From assembly GCF_007859765.1 (NCBI RefSeq), contig NZ_SIHJ01000001.1, forward strand, positions 1,381,967 through 1,445,966: a stretch of DNA of 64,000 bases, in the 5' to 3' direction. Below, in pieces: positions 36,947 to 46,004 of the stretch. Numbering within the stretch: position 1 is the first letter of the stretch; every line of letters starts with the position of its first letter. This stretch comes from Posidoniimonas corsicana (GTDB lineage: Bacteria; Planctomycetota; Planctomycetia; Pirellulales; Lacipirellulaceae). A program made the position numbers and the translations under genes. The notes beneath the pieces are model-generated. The model did no database searches. It worked only from the letters and a program-made list of their open reading frames with translations, and had not been told where the DNA came from.

Positions 36947-38293
36947 CTAGCCGGCCATGAAGGTCCGCTCGACGAAGGTCGTGTCGATCCGGCCCTCGAC
37001 AAACGCCGTGTGGCTGAGGATCTCCTGGTGCAGCGGGGCGACCGTCTTGATGCCGTCGACCCGCAGCTCGGCGAGCGCCCGCAGCATGCACGCGATCGCC
37101 TCCTGCCGGCTTGGCTGGTGGACGATCAGCTTGCCGATCATCGAGTCGTAGTACGGCGGGACCACGTAGCCGCTGTGCGCGTGCGAGTCGAACCGCACGC
37201 CCAGCCCGCCCGGCACGATCAGCCGCTCGATCTTGCCCGGTGACGGCTGGAAGTTGCGCGCCGGGTCCTCGGCGTTAATCCGGCACTCGATCGCGTGGCC
37301 GGTGCTGGTGATGTCCTCCTGGCAGAACGGCAGCGGGTCGCCCGAAGCGATCTGGATCTGCGACTTGATCAGGTCGATGCCGGTCACCATCTCGGTCACC
37401 GGGTGCTCTACCTGGATGCGGGCGTTGACCTCGATGAAGTAGTAGTTGCCGTCGCCGTCGACGATGAACTCGACGGTCGCGGCGTTCTGGTAGCCCGCCT
37501 GCAGGATCAGCCGCTTGGCGGCCTCGCCCATCTCGGCGCGGGTCTCGGGCGAGACGCTCGTGCTCGGGCTCTCCTCGATCAGCTTCTGGTGACGCCGCTG
37601 CACCGAGCAATCACGCTCCCACAGGTGCACGGCGTTGCCGTGGCCGTCGGCCAGCACCTGCACCTCGACGTGCCGCGGGTGTTGGATGTACTTCTCCAGG
37701 TACACCGCGCCGTTGCCGAAGGCGGCTTCGGCCTCGGCCTTGGCCTGCTGCAGCGAGGACTTGAGGGCTAGGTCGTTCGAAGCGACCCGCATGCCCTTGC
37801 CGCCGCCGCCGGCCACCGCCTTGATCAGCACCGGGAAGCCGACCTCGTGGGCGAACTTGAGGGCCTCCTCCTCGCTGTTGATCAGGCCGTCGCTGCCGGG
37901 CACCACCGGCACGCCGGCGGAGCGGGCGATATCGCGGGCGGAGTTCTTGTCGCCGAGCTGGGCCATCGCCTCGGGGGACGGCCCGATGAAGTCGATCTTG
38001 CAGCTGCGGCAGACCTCGTTGAAGTGCGCGTTCTCCGCGAGGAAGCCGTAGCCGGGGTGGATCGCCTGGACGTTGCCGACCTCGGCGGCGCTGATGATGC
38101 TGGCGATCTTGAGGTAGCTGTCGGCGGCCTTGGCCGGGCCGATGCAGTAGGCCTCGTCGGCCAGGTCCAGGTAGTGCGCGCCGCGGTCCGCCTCGCTGTA
38201 GACGGCCACGGTGCCGATGCCCAGTTCCCGGCAGGCCCGGATCACCCGCAGGGCGATCTCACCTCGATTTGCGATCAGAATGCGTTGGTACAT
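36947..38293 (-). CDS. accC: acetyl-CoA carboxylase, biotin carboxylase subunit
   Basis: ATP-grasp enzyme that carboxylates the biotin on AccB, the first half-reaction of fatty-acid synthesis. It starts [17 protein letters not shown] and contains the Gly-rich ATP loop [13 protein letters not shown], the catalytic block [18 protein letters not shown] and the C-terminal [10 protein letters not shown] segment. Length (448) is standard. accB is immediately upstream (48 nt), the classic accBC pair; accA and accD are not in the window. Confidence 0.97.
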   Translation of the reverse strand: MYQRILIANRGEIALRVIRACRELGIGTVAVYSEADRGAHYLDLADEAYCIGPAKAADSYLKIASIISAAEVGNVQAIHPGYGFLAENAHFNEVCRSCKIDFIGPSPEAMAQLGDKNSARDIARSAGVPVVPGSDGLINSEEEALKFAHEVGFPVLIKAVAGGGGKGMRVASNDLALKSSLQQAKAEAEAAFGNGAVYLEKYIQHPRHVEVQVLADGHGNAVHLWERDCSVQRRHQKLIEESPSTSVSPETRAEMGEAAKRLILQAGYQNAATVEFIVDGDGNYYFIEVNARIQVEHPVTEMVTGIDLIKSQIQIASGDPLPFCQEDITSTGHAIECRINAEDPARNFQPSPGKIERLIVPGGLGVRFDSHAHSGYVVPPYYDSMIGKLIVHQPSRQEAIACMLRALAELRVDGIKTVAPLHQEILSHTAFVEGRIDTTFVERTFMAG

Positions 38294-38341
38294 CAGGCAG
38301 AGCTAGGGTGGCGTCAGGGGTGCGGGTGGCGGCGGGGCGGG

Positions 38342-38896
38342 CTAGCCTTCGAGCTGGAACAGCGGCTGCCCAAACTCGACCGAGGCGCCGTCTTCGACCA
38401 GCACCGCGGCGATCTTGCCCGAGCACTCGGCGGGGATCTCGTTGAACACCTTCATCGCCTCGACGATGCAGATGATGGTCTCTGGGCCGACCTGATCGCC
38501 GACCTTCACAAAGGCGCCCGACTCCGGGTTGGGCGACGCGTAGAACGTCCCCACCATCGGGCTCTTGATGACCGGGCCGCTGGGCGCCGCCTCGGCCGCC
38601 GGGGCGGCGGGGGCCGGTCCGCCCGGCGCCGCCGGCGCTGGCGCGGGGGCGGCGGGCGCCGGCATGTAGGCAGGGGCGGGCACGCCGGTCAGGGTCCCCT
38701 GCTCGGGCCCCCGACGCAGCTTCATCTTCTGCTCTCCCTGCTGCAGCACGATCTCAGCCAGGTCGTGCTCGTCCATCAGCTCCACGAGCTTGCGGACCTT
38801 GCGGACGTCAAACACGTCGCCCGATCCGCTGCCGGCGCCACTTGCCATATCGCTCTCCGCGCTATCTGAATTGGAAGATTTGTCTTTGGATGCCAT
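38342..38896 (-). CDS. accB: biotin carboxyl carrier protein of acetyl-CoA carboxylase
   Basis: Carrier of the covalently bound biotin between AccC and the carboxyltransferase. Residues 28-64 form the usual N-terminal helical domain ([18 protein letters not shown]), a Pro/Ala-rich linker of about 45 residues follows, and the C-terminal biotinyl domain holds EAMKVF with acceptor Lys 149. ATG 38896 (MASKDKSS) is used; seven upstream codons exist in frame. Upstream of accC and about 180 nt downstream of the peptidase gene. Confidence 0.95.
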   Translation of the reverse strand: MASKDKSSNSDSAESDMASGAGSGSGDVFDVRKVRKLVELMDEHDLAEIVLQQGEQKMKLRRGPEQGTLTGVPAPAYMPAPAAPAPAPAAPGGPAPAAPAAEAAPSGPVIKSPMVGTFYASPNPESGAFVKVGDQVGPETIICIVEAMKVFNEIPAECSGKIAAVLVEDGASVEFGQPLFQLEG

Positions 38897-39073
38897 CGTT
38901 CGCACCGTCTGCCACAAGAGACACCGACACGCCCAGGCCGCCTGTCGCGGCCCCTTGCCAATCCCGCAAGCCTAATCTAGGCCGCCCGCAGTGTGCAACC
39001 CCTGCCTGAGGAACAACTTGGGGCGATTCAACGCCATTTCCCGCAGCCGCGCAAACCGAGGCTCACACACCTC

Positions 39074-40165
39074 TTATCCGAGCACGCACTCCTCGAGCTG
39101 CTTCGGCACGCTCGTCAGCACCTCGTGGCCGCCGCGGGTGACCAGGATGTCGTCCTCGATGCGAATGCCGCCCCAGCCGGGCAGGTAGATGCCCGGTTCC
39201 ACCGTCACGATCATGCCGGGCTTCAGCTCGTCCTCCTGGTTCTTCCCCAGGCGCGGGCCCTCGTGGACCTCGAGCCCCACCCCGTGGCCCAGGCCGTGAC
39301 CAAACTCCTTTCCGAAGCCGGCCTTCTCAATCACCTTGCGGGCGGCGTTGTCGACGTCCTGGCACTTCGCCCCCGGCCGGATAGCCGCAATGCCGGCGAG
39401 CTGGGCCTTCAGCACGATGTTGTAGACCTTCTTGAACCGCGCGGAGATCTTGCCGGTCACGACCATGCGGGTGAGGTCGCTCACGTACAGGCCCTCGTTG
39501 GCGCCCCAATCGATCAGCGTAAAATCGTCCTCGCCGATCCGCTTGCTGGTCGGGTTGGCGTGCGGCAGCGCGCCCCGCGACCCCACGGCCACGATCGGCG
39601 GGAAACTCAGGCCCTTGGCGCCAAACCGGCGGGCCTGGTGCTCTAGTTCCGCCGCTACCTCCAGTTCGGTCATGGCGTCGGTCAGGCCCGCCCGGACCAC
39701 CTCGAACGCCCGCCGCGCCTGGTCGCACGCGACGCGGGTGGCGGCGATCTCGTTCTTGTCTTTGATGGCCCGCAGCTCTTCCACCAGCCCGCTGGCCGGC
39801 AGCAGCTCAACGCCTTCGGCCAGCTCCCCCAGCTCGTTGTAGGCGCCAACGGTCAGGGCGTCGGCCTCGAAGGCCAGCCGTTCCAACTTGGCGTCGGCTA
39901 CCACATCGGCCGTGGTGGGGAGCATCCGTTCCCCCGGCCCGCGGATCACGACGGGCACGCCCGGGCACTCCTCTTCCAGCTGAGTGGTGAAGCGGGAGTC
40001 GGAGATGAGCGTCTCGGAGTCCAGGGTCACCAGCAGGTAGCTGTCGTCGCCGGTGAAGCCGGTCAGGTAGGTCACGTTGGTGAAGCTGGTGACCAGCAGG
40101 GCGTCGGCCTTAGCCTTGCGGATCAGGCGGCGGAGCTTGTCGCGGCGGGAGGCGTGATTCGACAT
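39074..40165 (-). CDS. M24 Xaa-Pro aminopeptidase family protein
   Basis: Cytosolic metallopeptidase of the M24B family that removes residues before proline. It has a creatinase-type N-terminal domain (residues 1-130) and a pita-bread catalytic domain with LIDWGANEGLYVSDLTR (two metal Asp), the HGLGHGVGLEVHEGP block (metal His and catalytic His), and metal Glu residues in VTVEPGIYLPG and GGIRIEDDILVT. Length (363) is the short type, as in PepQ/YpdF. Its position just before accB is common near accBC in several phyla. Confidence 0.9.
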   Translation of the reverse strand: MSNHASRRDKLRRLIRKAKADALLVTSFTNVTYLTGFTGDDSYLLVTLDSETLISDSRFTTQLEEECPGVPVVIRGPGERMLPTTADVVADAKLERLAFEADALTVGAYNELGELAEGVELLPASGLVEELRAIKDKNEIAATRVACDQARRAFEVVRAGLTDAMTELEVAAELEHQARRFGAKGLSFPPIVAVGSRGALPHANPTSKRIGEDDFTLIDWGANEGLYVSDLTRMVVTGKISARFKKVYNIVLKAQLAGIAAIRPGAKCQDVDNAARKVIEKAGFGKEFGHGLGHGVGLEVHEGPRLGKNQEDELKPGMIVTVEPGIYLPGWGGIRIEDDILVTRGGHEVLTSVPKQLEECVLG

Positions 40166-40274
40166 CGGGGGACCTATCAAGGCGGGACGGCGGTGGTTGC
40201 GGGGGGAGGGTCAATATGTTGTGATCGATTCCCGTCCGCAAGGCTCACCCCACCCCGCCCTACCGCTCTACGCC

Positions 40275-40679
40275 ATGTACCGAGTCACCCGCGAGATCGA
40301 CTTCTGCTACGGCCACCGCCTCCTGAACTACGAGGGGAAGTGCCGCCACCTGCACGGGCACAACGGCAAGGCGGTCATCACGATCGAGGCCCCGACGCTC
40401 GACGAGCGCGGCATGGTGCTCGACTTCGGCGACATCAAGAAGGTGGTCAGCACGTGGATCGACGAGAACCTCGACCACCGCATGATCCTGCACCGCGACG
40501 ACCCCGCGGTGCCCGCACTCAAGGAGCTCGGCGAGCCGCTCCACCTGATCGATCAGAACCCGACCGCCGAGTCGATCGCCCAGCTGATCTACAACTTCAC
40601 GCGGGACGCCGGCTTCCCCATCGTCGAGGCGCGGCTGTGGGAAACGCCCAAGTGCTTCGCCACCTACACGGACGCGTAG
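40275..40679 (+). CDS. queD: 6-carboxy-5,6,7,8-tetrahydropterin synthase
   Basis: QueD/PTPS-family enzyme, acting early in queuosine (7-deazaguanine) synthesis. Zinc ligands are His 14, His 27 and His 29; the CxxxHGH motif (Cys 23 to His 29) with catalytic Cys 23 separates QueD from eukaryote-type PTPS. FGDIKKVVSTWIDENLDHRMI and NPTAESIAQLIY are the other family blocks, and the terminal PKC segment is present. Start ATG 40275 gives 134 residues, normal for the family. It diverges from the peptidase gene and complements tgt at the left end. Confidence 0.9.
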   Translation: MYRVTREIDFCYGHRLLNYEGKCRHLHGHNGKAVITIEAPTLDERGMVLDFGDIKKVVSTWIDENLDHRMILHRDDPAVPALKELGEPLHLIDQNPTAESIAQLIYNFTRDAGFPIVEARLWETPKCFATYTDA

Positions 40680-40698
40680 ATCGCGCCTGAGGGCGCAT

Positions 40699-40743
40699 AA
40701 AAAAAGCGGCCCGGTTGATGCGATTCGCACGCAACCGGGCCGC
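40699..40743 (-). terminator. intrinsic terminator reading leftward
   Basis: GCGGCCCGGTTG (40706-40717) pairs with CAACCGGGCCGC (40732-40743), and TGCG/CGCA extends the stem inside. On the minus strand it is followed by seven T (A tract 40699-40705). On the plus strand there is no T tract, so it serves a minus-strand transcript although no minus-strand gene is annotated to its right. Confidence 0.8.
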
Positions 40744-40749
40744 GCCCCC

Positions 40750-40840
40750 CCTGGTGTGCCTGTAAGGCGCCGCCTCGTTCCGCAAGGCTGGCAGCCAGGT
40801 GTATCTTCTGTGCCCGAGCGAGAAGAAGAGCAGTCGGGCT
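40750..40840 (-). ncRNA. possible structured small RNA
   Basis: Just before the leftward terminator the minus strand can form a bulged hairpin: on the plus strand CCTGG-TGCC-GCCT (about 40755-40779) pairs with AGGC-GGCA-CCAGG (about 40785-40802). A second hairpin (GCCCGA/TCGGGC, 40812-40839) lies to its right. With the orphan terminator this suggests an unannotated transcript of about 150-200 nt. No known RNA family is recognised; the promoter is not clear. Confidence 0.25.
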
Positions 40841-41324
40841 TGGTGACAGGTAGAAGTATCGGACCGTCGGGTCGTTGACTTTGCTGATAAGTTTGACTTT
40901 TGCGGTTGGGCAGAGTCACCCGCCAACGCTCCCTGTCACACGAACGGATACTAAGGCCGCGCCGTGGTCGCAGGCGGGCTGCTCGGCGGCGGCATTCGAT
41001 GAGCGTGATCGTAGAGTCGCCTCGCCATCTACCACCAATCACAACACACACCGCGCTCCTGCGTGACGTCCGACGCTGCTTATTCGTTTCTTCAGGGCCG
41101 GGAAGCAGTCGAGCCACACTACGCACGTCGTCGCAACTCTCTGCGGGTGTAGCGGACCCCGCGCCGGATATCGCGCGATGCTGGCGCCGGCTGCATTCGG
41201 CGGGCGGCAAGGCGTGAAGTTCGACTAAACAAACTTTGCCGGTTGTGCCGATCTCGACGGTAAGGCTGAGGCTGCACGCCCATGCAGGTTGCGTGCGCCC
41301 GCCGGCAAATTGCTAGCACGACCT

Positions 41325-41331
41325 GAAAGGA
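41325..41331 (+). promoter_or_regulatory. ribosome binding site setting the channel-gene start
   Basis: GAAAGGA lies 8 nt before GTG 41340 and abuts the alternative ATG 41331, so the ribosome should start at the GTG. The same element is used by gnd and the Rrf2 gene. Confidence 0.6.
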
Positions 41332-41339
41332 TGCCTGCC

Positions 41340-43046
41340 GTGTCGCGAATCTCCTCTGCCGCCGACTGGCTGCTGAAGCTCCCGATCATCTGGGGCGCCA
41401 TCGCGTGCCTGACGTTCTACGCGATGCTAGCGAGCGTCAACAACCAGGTGCTGAACCAGTACTTCGGCGGCTTCGGCTCGGCTGAGCTGGGCAACCTGAT
41501 CAAGCTGTCGATCACGGTCATGTTCTTCATTGGCTGCACCGCCATGGTGATGCGGCTGATCGGGCTGGCCGGCCAGCTCGGCGTGATGCACCGCCGGCTG
41601 ATCGAGCCCAAGACGCCCGGCGGCCAGCAGGCGCGGGACGCCGACTCGCTCCTCGCCCAGCTGCGGGACCAGCCGTCGTACCTGCAGGGCACGTACATGA
41701 TCCGCCGGCTGCGGCAGTCGCTGGAGCAGGTCCGCCGCAAGGACTCCGCCGAGTCGCTGGAAGAAGACCTCCGCCGGCTCGAGGCGTCCGAGTACGAGCG
41801 GATGGCCAGCGGCTACGCGATGACCAAGATCATCGTGTGGGCGATCCCCATCCTCGGCTTCCTCGGCACCGTCATCGGCATCACGATCGCCATCGGCAAG
41901 CTGTCGCCGGAGGCGCTGGAGAGCTCGCTCGACGCGGTCACCGCCGGCCTGAGCGTGGCGTTTGACACCACCGCCATCGCGCTGGCGCTATCGCTGGTGC
42001 TGACCTTCATGATGTTTTTCGTGAAGAGCCGGGAGGAGGCGCTGTTGACGCAGGTCGACGAACGAGCGATTGAAGAGCTCGTCGGCCGCTTCCAGTTGTA
42101 CGGCGGCGCCAACGACCCCAACGCGGCCGCCGTGCTGAAAATGTGCGAGCAGGTCGTCCGCGCCGTCGAGACCCTCTCCGCGCGACAGATCGACCTGTGG
42201 GCCGAGGCGGTCAGCGAAACCCACAACCAGTGGGCCAACGTCACCGCCGCCACCACCGACACGCTCAAGCAGGCGTTGGTGACCGGGCTCAAGGACGGCC
42301 TCCGCGACCACGCCACCGGGCTGACCGTGGGCGTCGAGAGCCAGCTCAGCGACCTCAACCGCAGCCTCACGACGCAAAACGAGGAATTCGCCGCCGGCAT
42401 CCGCGAGCAGGTAGAGTCGCTCGGCAAGGGCATCGCCGAGCAGACCACTCAGCTCAGCAGCAGCGTGCTGCAGCAGACCGAGCTGATGAGCCAGAGCGTC
42501 GCGCAGCACGCCGAACAGCTCAACCAGGGCGCCGACGGGTTGCTCGGCAACCTCCGCGCCGGGCTGGAGCGGATGGCCGAGCTGCTGGTCGAGGCCCTGG
42601 GGCAGCACGGAGAGGCGCTCACCACCGCCGAGAAGGAGCTGGCCACTGAGAACCGCCGCCACCTGGGCGAGGTCGAGGCCGCCCTCGGCGAGGCGATGGT
42701 GCTGTCGGCCGACCGCCAGGAGAAGCTGATCGGCCGCAGCGAGACCCTGCTCAAAGAGATGCAGGACGCGCTGGTTTCGGCCGCGGGCGCCACCGTGCAG
42801 CACCAGGAGCAGCTCGTCCGCCAGGGCGAGGTCCTGCTGAAGGTCGTCGAGTCAACCGGCCAGGTGCGTCAGCTGGAAGAAGCCCTCAACCAGAACCTGA
42901 ACTCGCTGGGACGCGCCCACAACTTTGAGGAGACGCTGCTCAGCCTCTCGGCGGCCATCCAGCTGCTCAGCGCCCGGGTCAGCTCGACCAGCGGCGCCCG
43001 CAGCGACGTCCCCTCCGTAGGCGGCATCACAGGACAAGCGGCATGA
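41340..43046 (+). CDS. MotA/TolQ/ExbB-like proton-channel protein with long cytoplasmic tail
   Basis: Inner-membrane protein of the MotA/TolQ/ExbB superfamily, whose members form pentamers converting ion flow into movement. TM1 (about 14-34) and TM2 (about 57-80) are followed by a cytoplasmic loop. TM3 (IIVWAIPILGFLGTVIGITIAIG) and TM4 (GLSVAFDTTAIALALSLVLTF) carry the conserved GFLGTVxG and Thr-containing motifs. After TM4 come about 340 residues of helical, Gln/Glu/Leu-rich sequence expected to form a coiled coil, far longer than in TolQ or ExbB and reminiscent of ZorA. The stop overlaps the next gene start by 4 nt (ATGA). Partners are the next two genes. Cellular role unknown. Confidence 0.85.
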   Translation: MSRISSAADWLLKLPIIWGAIACLTFYAMLASVNNQVLNQYFGGFGSAELGNLIKLSITVMFFIGCTAMVMRLIGLAGQLGVMHRRLIEPKTPGGQQARDADSLLAQLRDQPSYLQGTYMIRRLRQSLEQVRRKDSAESLEEDLRRLEASEYERMASGYAMTKIIVWAIPILGFLGTVIGITIAIGKLSPEALESSLDAVTAGLSVAFDTTAIALALSLVLTFMMFFVKSREEALLTQVDERAIEELVGRFQLYGGANDPNAAAVLKMCEQVVRAVETLSARQIDLWAEAVSETHNQWANVTAATTDTLKQALVTGLKDGLRDHATGLTVGVESQLSDLNRSLTTQNEEFAAGIREQVESLGKGIAEQTTQLSSSVLQQTELMSQSVAQHAEQLNQGADGLLGNLRAGLERMAELLVEALGQHGEALTTAEKELATENRRHLGEVEAALGEAMVLSADRQEKLIGRSETLLKEMQDALVSAAGATVQHQEQLVRQGEVLLKVVESTGQVRQLEEALNQNLNSLGRAHNFEETLLSLSAAIQLLSARVSSTSGARSDVPSVGGITGQAA

Positions 43047-44983
43047 GGCGTTCGCCCTCGCGTGACAACTCATCCTCGGTAAGCCTGTTCCCGTTCCTCG
43101 CCGTGCTGCTCTGCACGATGGGGGGTCTGGTGGTGCTGCTGGTGGCGGTCTCGCACGTCTCGCGTGAGATGGCCAAACGCGAGAAGGCCAAGGCCGAGGC
43201 GGCCGCCGCGGTGGCCGCGCCGGACGACGGGGCGCTCGCCCGCCTGGCGGAGCTCAAGGAACGGACCGCCGAATACGCCCGCCGCGAGGCCGAGGCCAAG
43301 GAGTCCGTCCGGCAGGACCAGCTCCGCCTAGCCCAGGTGGAGGAGCACGTCCGAAAGCTGCAGGACGAGATGCGGATGGTCCTGGTGGCCGCGCAGGAAC
43401 TTGAGGCGGACAAGTCGCAACGCTACGACGACCGCGCCCAGGCCGAGCGTGAGCTCGCCCGCCTGGAGCAGCTCGTCGACGACACCAAGCTGGAGATCGA
43501 GCGGCAGCGTCAGAAGACCAAGGGCACGAAGCAATCGTTCGCCGTGGTGCCCTACCGGGGCGCCAGCGGCACGAAGCGGCAACCGATCTACATCGAGTGC
43601 ACCGCGGACCGCGTGCTGCTGCAGCCCGAGGGGATCGAGCTGACCCCCGACGACTTTGCCCCGCCGCTGGGCGTTGGCAACCCGCTCGCGGCGGCGCTGC
43701 GGGCGGCGCGCGACCACATGGTCCGCGAGAACCCGTCCGCCGGCGCCGACCCGGACGCGGAGCCCTACCCGCTGATCCTGGTCCGCCCCGCAGGCATCGG
43801 CGCCTACTACCGGGTGCGCGAGGCGATCCGCTCGTGGGACGCCGAGTTCGGCTACGAGATGATCGACGGCGACTGGGACCTCGCCTTCGCCCCGCCCGAC
43901 CCGCAGCTCGCGAACGTCGAGCTCCGCGCAATCAACAACGCCCGCCTCCGCCGCGAGGTGCTGGCTTCCGCCGCACCGAGCGCGTTCTCCGGCGGCGGCG
44001 GGACGTTCGCGATCCCGGTCGAGGAAGACCCGCTCCCCGGCGAGCACCCCTACGACCCCGCGGTACTGGGGGGCGGGGTCGCGGGCGCGACGGGCATGGG
44101 GAGCGGCGCGGGGACGCACCAGGGCGGACTCGCCGGCGGTTCCCAAGGCTACTCGGAGCAGCCCTACGGATCCGGACCCCATGGGTCCGGTCAGGGCGGC
44201 GGTGGATTGGCCGGGTCCGGGTCTGGGCGGCCCGGACAGCCCAACGGCGGTGGCCAGCCGAGCCAGCCCGGCTTCGATCAACACCAGCAGGCACAAGCGG
44301 ATGCCGGGCAGCAAGGCTCTGGCGGCTGGGCCGCTACGGGATCGCTCAGCCCCGCGCAGGAAGGCTACCCTGACGGCGGCTCAGATGCGCTTAACGGGCC
44401 CGGAGGTCCGAGCGCCGCCCAGACCGCCGCAGGCGGGCCGAGCGGCCAAGCGATGGGGGGCGCCGAGGGGATCGAACAATCCGGATCGCCAACCTCGCCC
44501 GGCGGATCGATGGACGGCACTGTGGCTGGCGCGGCGGGCGGCGGGCAGAACGCGTCGGCCGGCGCCGGCGGAGGGGCAGCGAGCTCGTCGGGCGTCTCGA
44601 TGAGCGTGGGCGGGAGCAACGGGTCGGTCGCGTCGCTCAACGCCAAGCAACGCCCGGACGACGTCGCTATCCGCCGCACGGTAAAGGTTTCGGTGTTCTC
44701 CGACCGCCTGCTCGTTGGGCAGCAGCCAACGCCGCTCGCCATGCCCGGGCCAACCTCGGTGCACATCAACGAGTTCGTTGCCAGCGTAAAGCAGCAGATC
44801 GAGTCGTGGGGGTTGGCGGGCAGCGGGCTGTACTGGCGGCCAATTATCAAGCTCGACGTCCGCCAGGGCGGCGAGCAGCGGGCCGCCGAGATCGAGCGGA
44901 TCCTGACCCGCTCGGGCGTCGACATCGAACCGGTAAAGACCGCCAACCGCACCAACGGAGAACCAGCCAGTGGCGCGCGGTAG
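43043..44983 (+). CDS. single-TM stator partner A with Gly/Ser/Gln-rich linker (no TM aspartate)
   Basis: Inner-membrane protein of 646 residues with an ExbD/TolR/MotB-like layout. A single N-terminal TM (SLFPFLAVLLCTMGGLVVLL, residues 14-33) is followed by a coiled coil to about residue 160, then a compact domain (VVPYRGAS...EFGYEMIDGDWDLAF, about 165-290). A low-complexity Gly/Ser/Gln/Pro linker spans about 325-530, and the C-terminal domain (TVKVSVFSDRLLVGQQ...) covers 545-635. The position matching the proton-carrying Asp of ExbD is Ala 20. It overlaps the channel gene by 4 nt and the next gene by 14 nt. No OmpA-type peptidoglycan-binding motif is seen. Confidence 0.8.
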   Translation: MRRSPSRDNSSSVSLFPFLAVLLCTMGGLVVLLVAVSHVSREMAKREKAKAEAAAAVAAPDDGALARLAELKERTAEYARREAEAKESVRQDQLRLAQVEEHVRKLQDEMRMVLVAAQELEADKSQRYDDRAQAERELARLEQLVDDTKLEIERQRQKTKGTKQSFAVVPYRGASGTKRQPIYIECTADRVLLQPEGIELTPDDFAPPLGVGNPLAAALRAARDHMVRENPSAGADPDAEPYPLILVRPAGIGAYYRVREAIRSWDAEFGYEMIDGDWDLAFAPPDPQLANVELRAINNARLRREVLASAAPSAFSGGGGTFAIPVEEDPLPGEHPYDPAVLGGGVAGATGMGSGAGTHQGGLAGGSQGYSEQPYGSGPHGSGQGGGGLAGSGSGRPGQPNGGGQPSQPGFDQHQQAQADAGQQGSGGWAATGSLSPAQEGYPDGGSDALNGPGGPSAAQTAAGGPSGQAMGGAEGIEQSGSPTSPGGSMDGTVAGAAGGGQNASAGAGGGAASSSGVSMSVGGSNGSVASLNAKQRPDDVAIRRTVKVSVFSDRLLVGQQPTPLAMPGPTSVHINEFVASVKQQIESWGLAGSGLYWRPIIKLDVRQGGEQRAAEIERILTRSGVDIEPVKTANRTNGEPASGAR

Positions 44984-45980
44984 AGACATCGATGACAGTG
45001 AGGTCGCCGGCCAGGACTCGTTCCTGGACGTGGTGGCGAACATCGTCGGCATCCTGATCCTTCTGGTGATGGTGGTCGGCCTGCGCGTGTCGCGAGAGAC
45101 GCACGCGCCCACCGAAACCACGGCGAGCCAGACGCCGGCCGTTACTTCGGAGGAAGTCGCCGCGGCGCAGCAGGAGGCCCAGAAACAATACGTGCTGGCC
45201 GCCAAGGCCGTTGACCGCGCCCGCCAGTCCCGCGCCGAGCTGCAGCAACAAGACGAGGAACGCGTGGCGGTTGCGACGCTCGTCGCAGAGTCCAAAGCAG
45301 AACTCGAGGACACCAAGCTCAAGCTCAGCAGCGACCAGCGTCGGGACCTGGAGCTCCGCACCAAGCTGGTTGCGGCGCAGGATGAACTGGAAGAGCTGGC
45401 CCGCACGCAGGTGACGCTCGCCGCGTTCAAGCCGCAGGTTGAGTCGATCGAGAGCCTGCCCACGCCGCTGGCCCAAACCGTTAGCGGCGACGAGCTGCAC
45501 ATCCGCCTGGCCGACGGCCATGCGGCGGTGATCCCACTCGATCAGCTCCTGGCCGACTTCAAGGAGGACGCCCAGGCGAACCTGTGGCGGCTAGAGTCAC
45601 GGGAACAAGCCAGCGTCAGCATCGGCCCGATCGACGGGTTCCGATTGGTTTACACCCTCCGCAGGGCAAACTTCACCGCGCGATCCGGCGCATCGGGGAC
45701 TTTGATCCGGCTGGAGCGTTGGCGCCTGCTGCCCGACGCCACCGCCCAGGGCGAACCGGTCGAGCAGGCCGTGCTGCCGGACTCGCGTCTGATGCGGTTG
45801 GTCAAGGCGCGGCCGGCCACGACCACCATTACCGTCTGGACCTACCCGGACAGCTTCAACGAATTCCGCACGCTCAAGCGCGCGCTGTACGAGCTGGGGT
45901 ACCCTACCGCGGGCCGCCCGCTCCCCGAGGGGATCCTGATCGGCGGGTCTCCCGAGGGCAGCCAGTCTGCCGCCCAGTAG
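44970..45980 (+). CDS. single-TM stator partner B with candidate proton-site aspartate
   Basis: Inner-membrane protein of 336 residues starting at GTG. Its single TM reads DSFLDVVANIVGILILLVMV (residues 16-35) with Asp 20 at the depth where ExbD, TolR and MotB carry their essential Asp. A coiled coil (about 50-165) leads to a periplasmic domain of about 150 residues with LRRANFTARSGASGTLIRLERW and TITVWTYPDSFNEFRTLKRALYELGY, resembling part of partner A's central domain in layout. It overlaps partner A by 14 nt. Together the three genes form one translationally coupled operon. Role unknown; energy transduction across the envelope is inferred. Confidence 0.8.
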   Translation: MARGRDIDDSEVAGQDSFLDVVANIVGILILLVMVVGLRVSRETHAPTETTASQTPAVTSEEVAAAQQEAQKQYVLAAKAVDRARQSRAELQQQDEERVAVATLVAESKAELEDTKLKLSSDQRRDLELRTKLVAAQDELEELARTQVTLAAFKPQVESIESLPTPLAQTVSGDELHIRLADGHAAVIPLDQLLADFKEDAQANLWRLESREQASVSIGPIDGFRLVYTLRRANFTARSGASGTLIRLERWRLLPDATAQGEPVEQAVLPDSRLMRLVKARPATTTITVWTYPDSFNEFRTLKRALYELGYPTAGRPLPEGILIGGSPEGSQSAAQ

Positions 45981-46004
45981 GTTGCGTTGCACGTCGGGCG
46001 GGGT

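Larger units (their letters stand above)
40680..41339. other. 660-base gene-free stretch before the stator operon
   Basis: No gene is convincing on either strand. The left 160 bases are rich in hairpins ending in a strong minus-strand terminator. Near 40875-40903 a direct repeat TTGACTTTGC / TTGACTTTTGC occurs with 18-nt spacing, which could be a regulator site. The right part must hold the promoter of the channel-protein operon, but no clear hexamer pair is visible. Confidence 0.45.

Noticed and set aside
40750..40840. Signal recognition particle RNA or 6S RNA
   Set aside because: A GCAA-capped stem is present, but the conserved SRP apical loop sequence is not, and no single long 6S-type hairpin can be drawn.
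41340..45980. Zorya anti-phage system
   Set aside because: The tailed channel protein recalls ZorA, but no OmpA-type ZorB domain, ZorC, ZorD or ZorE is present, and the locus is flanked by ordinary genes.
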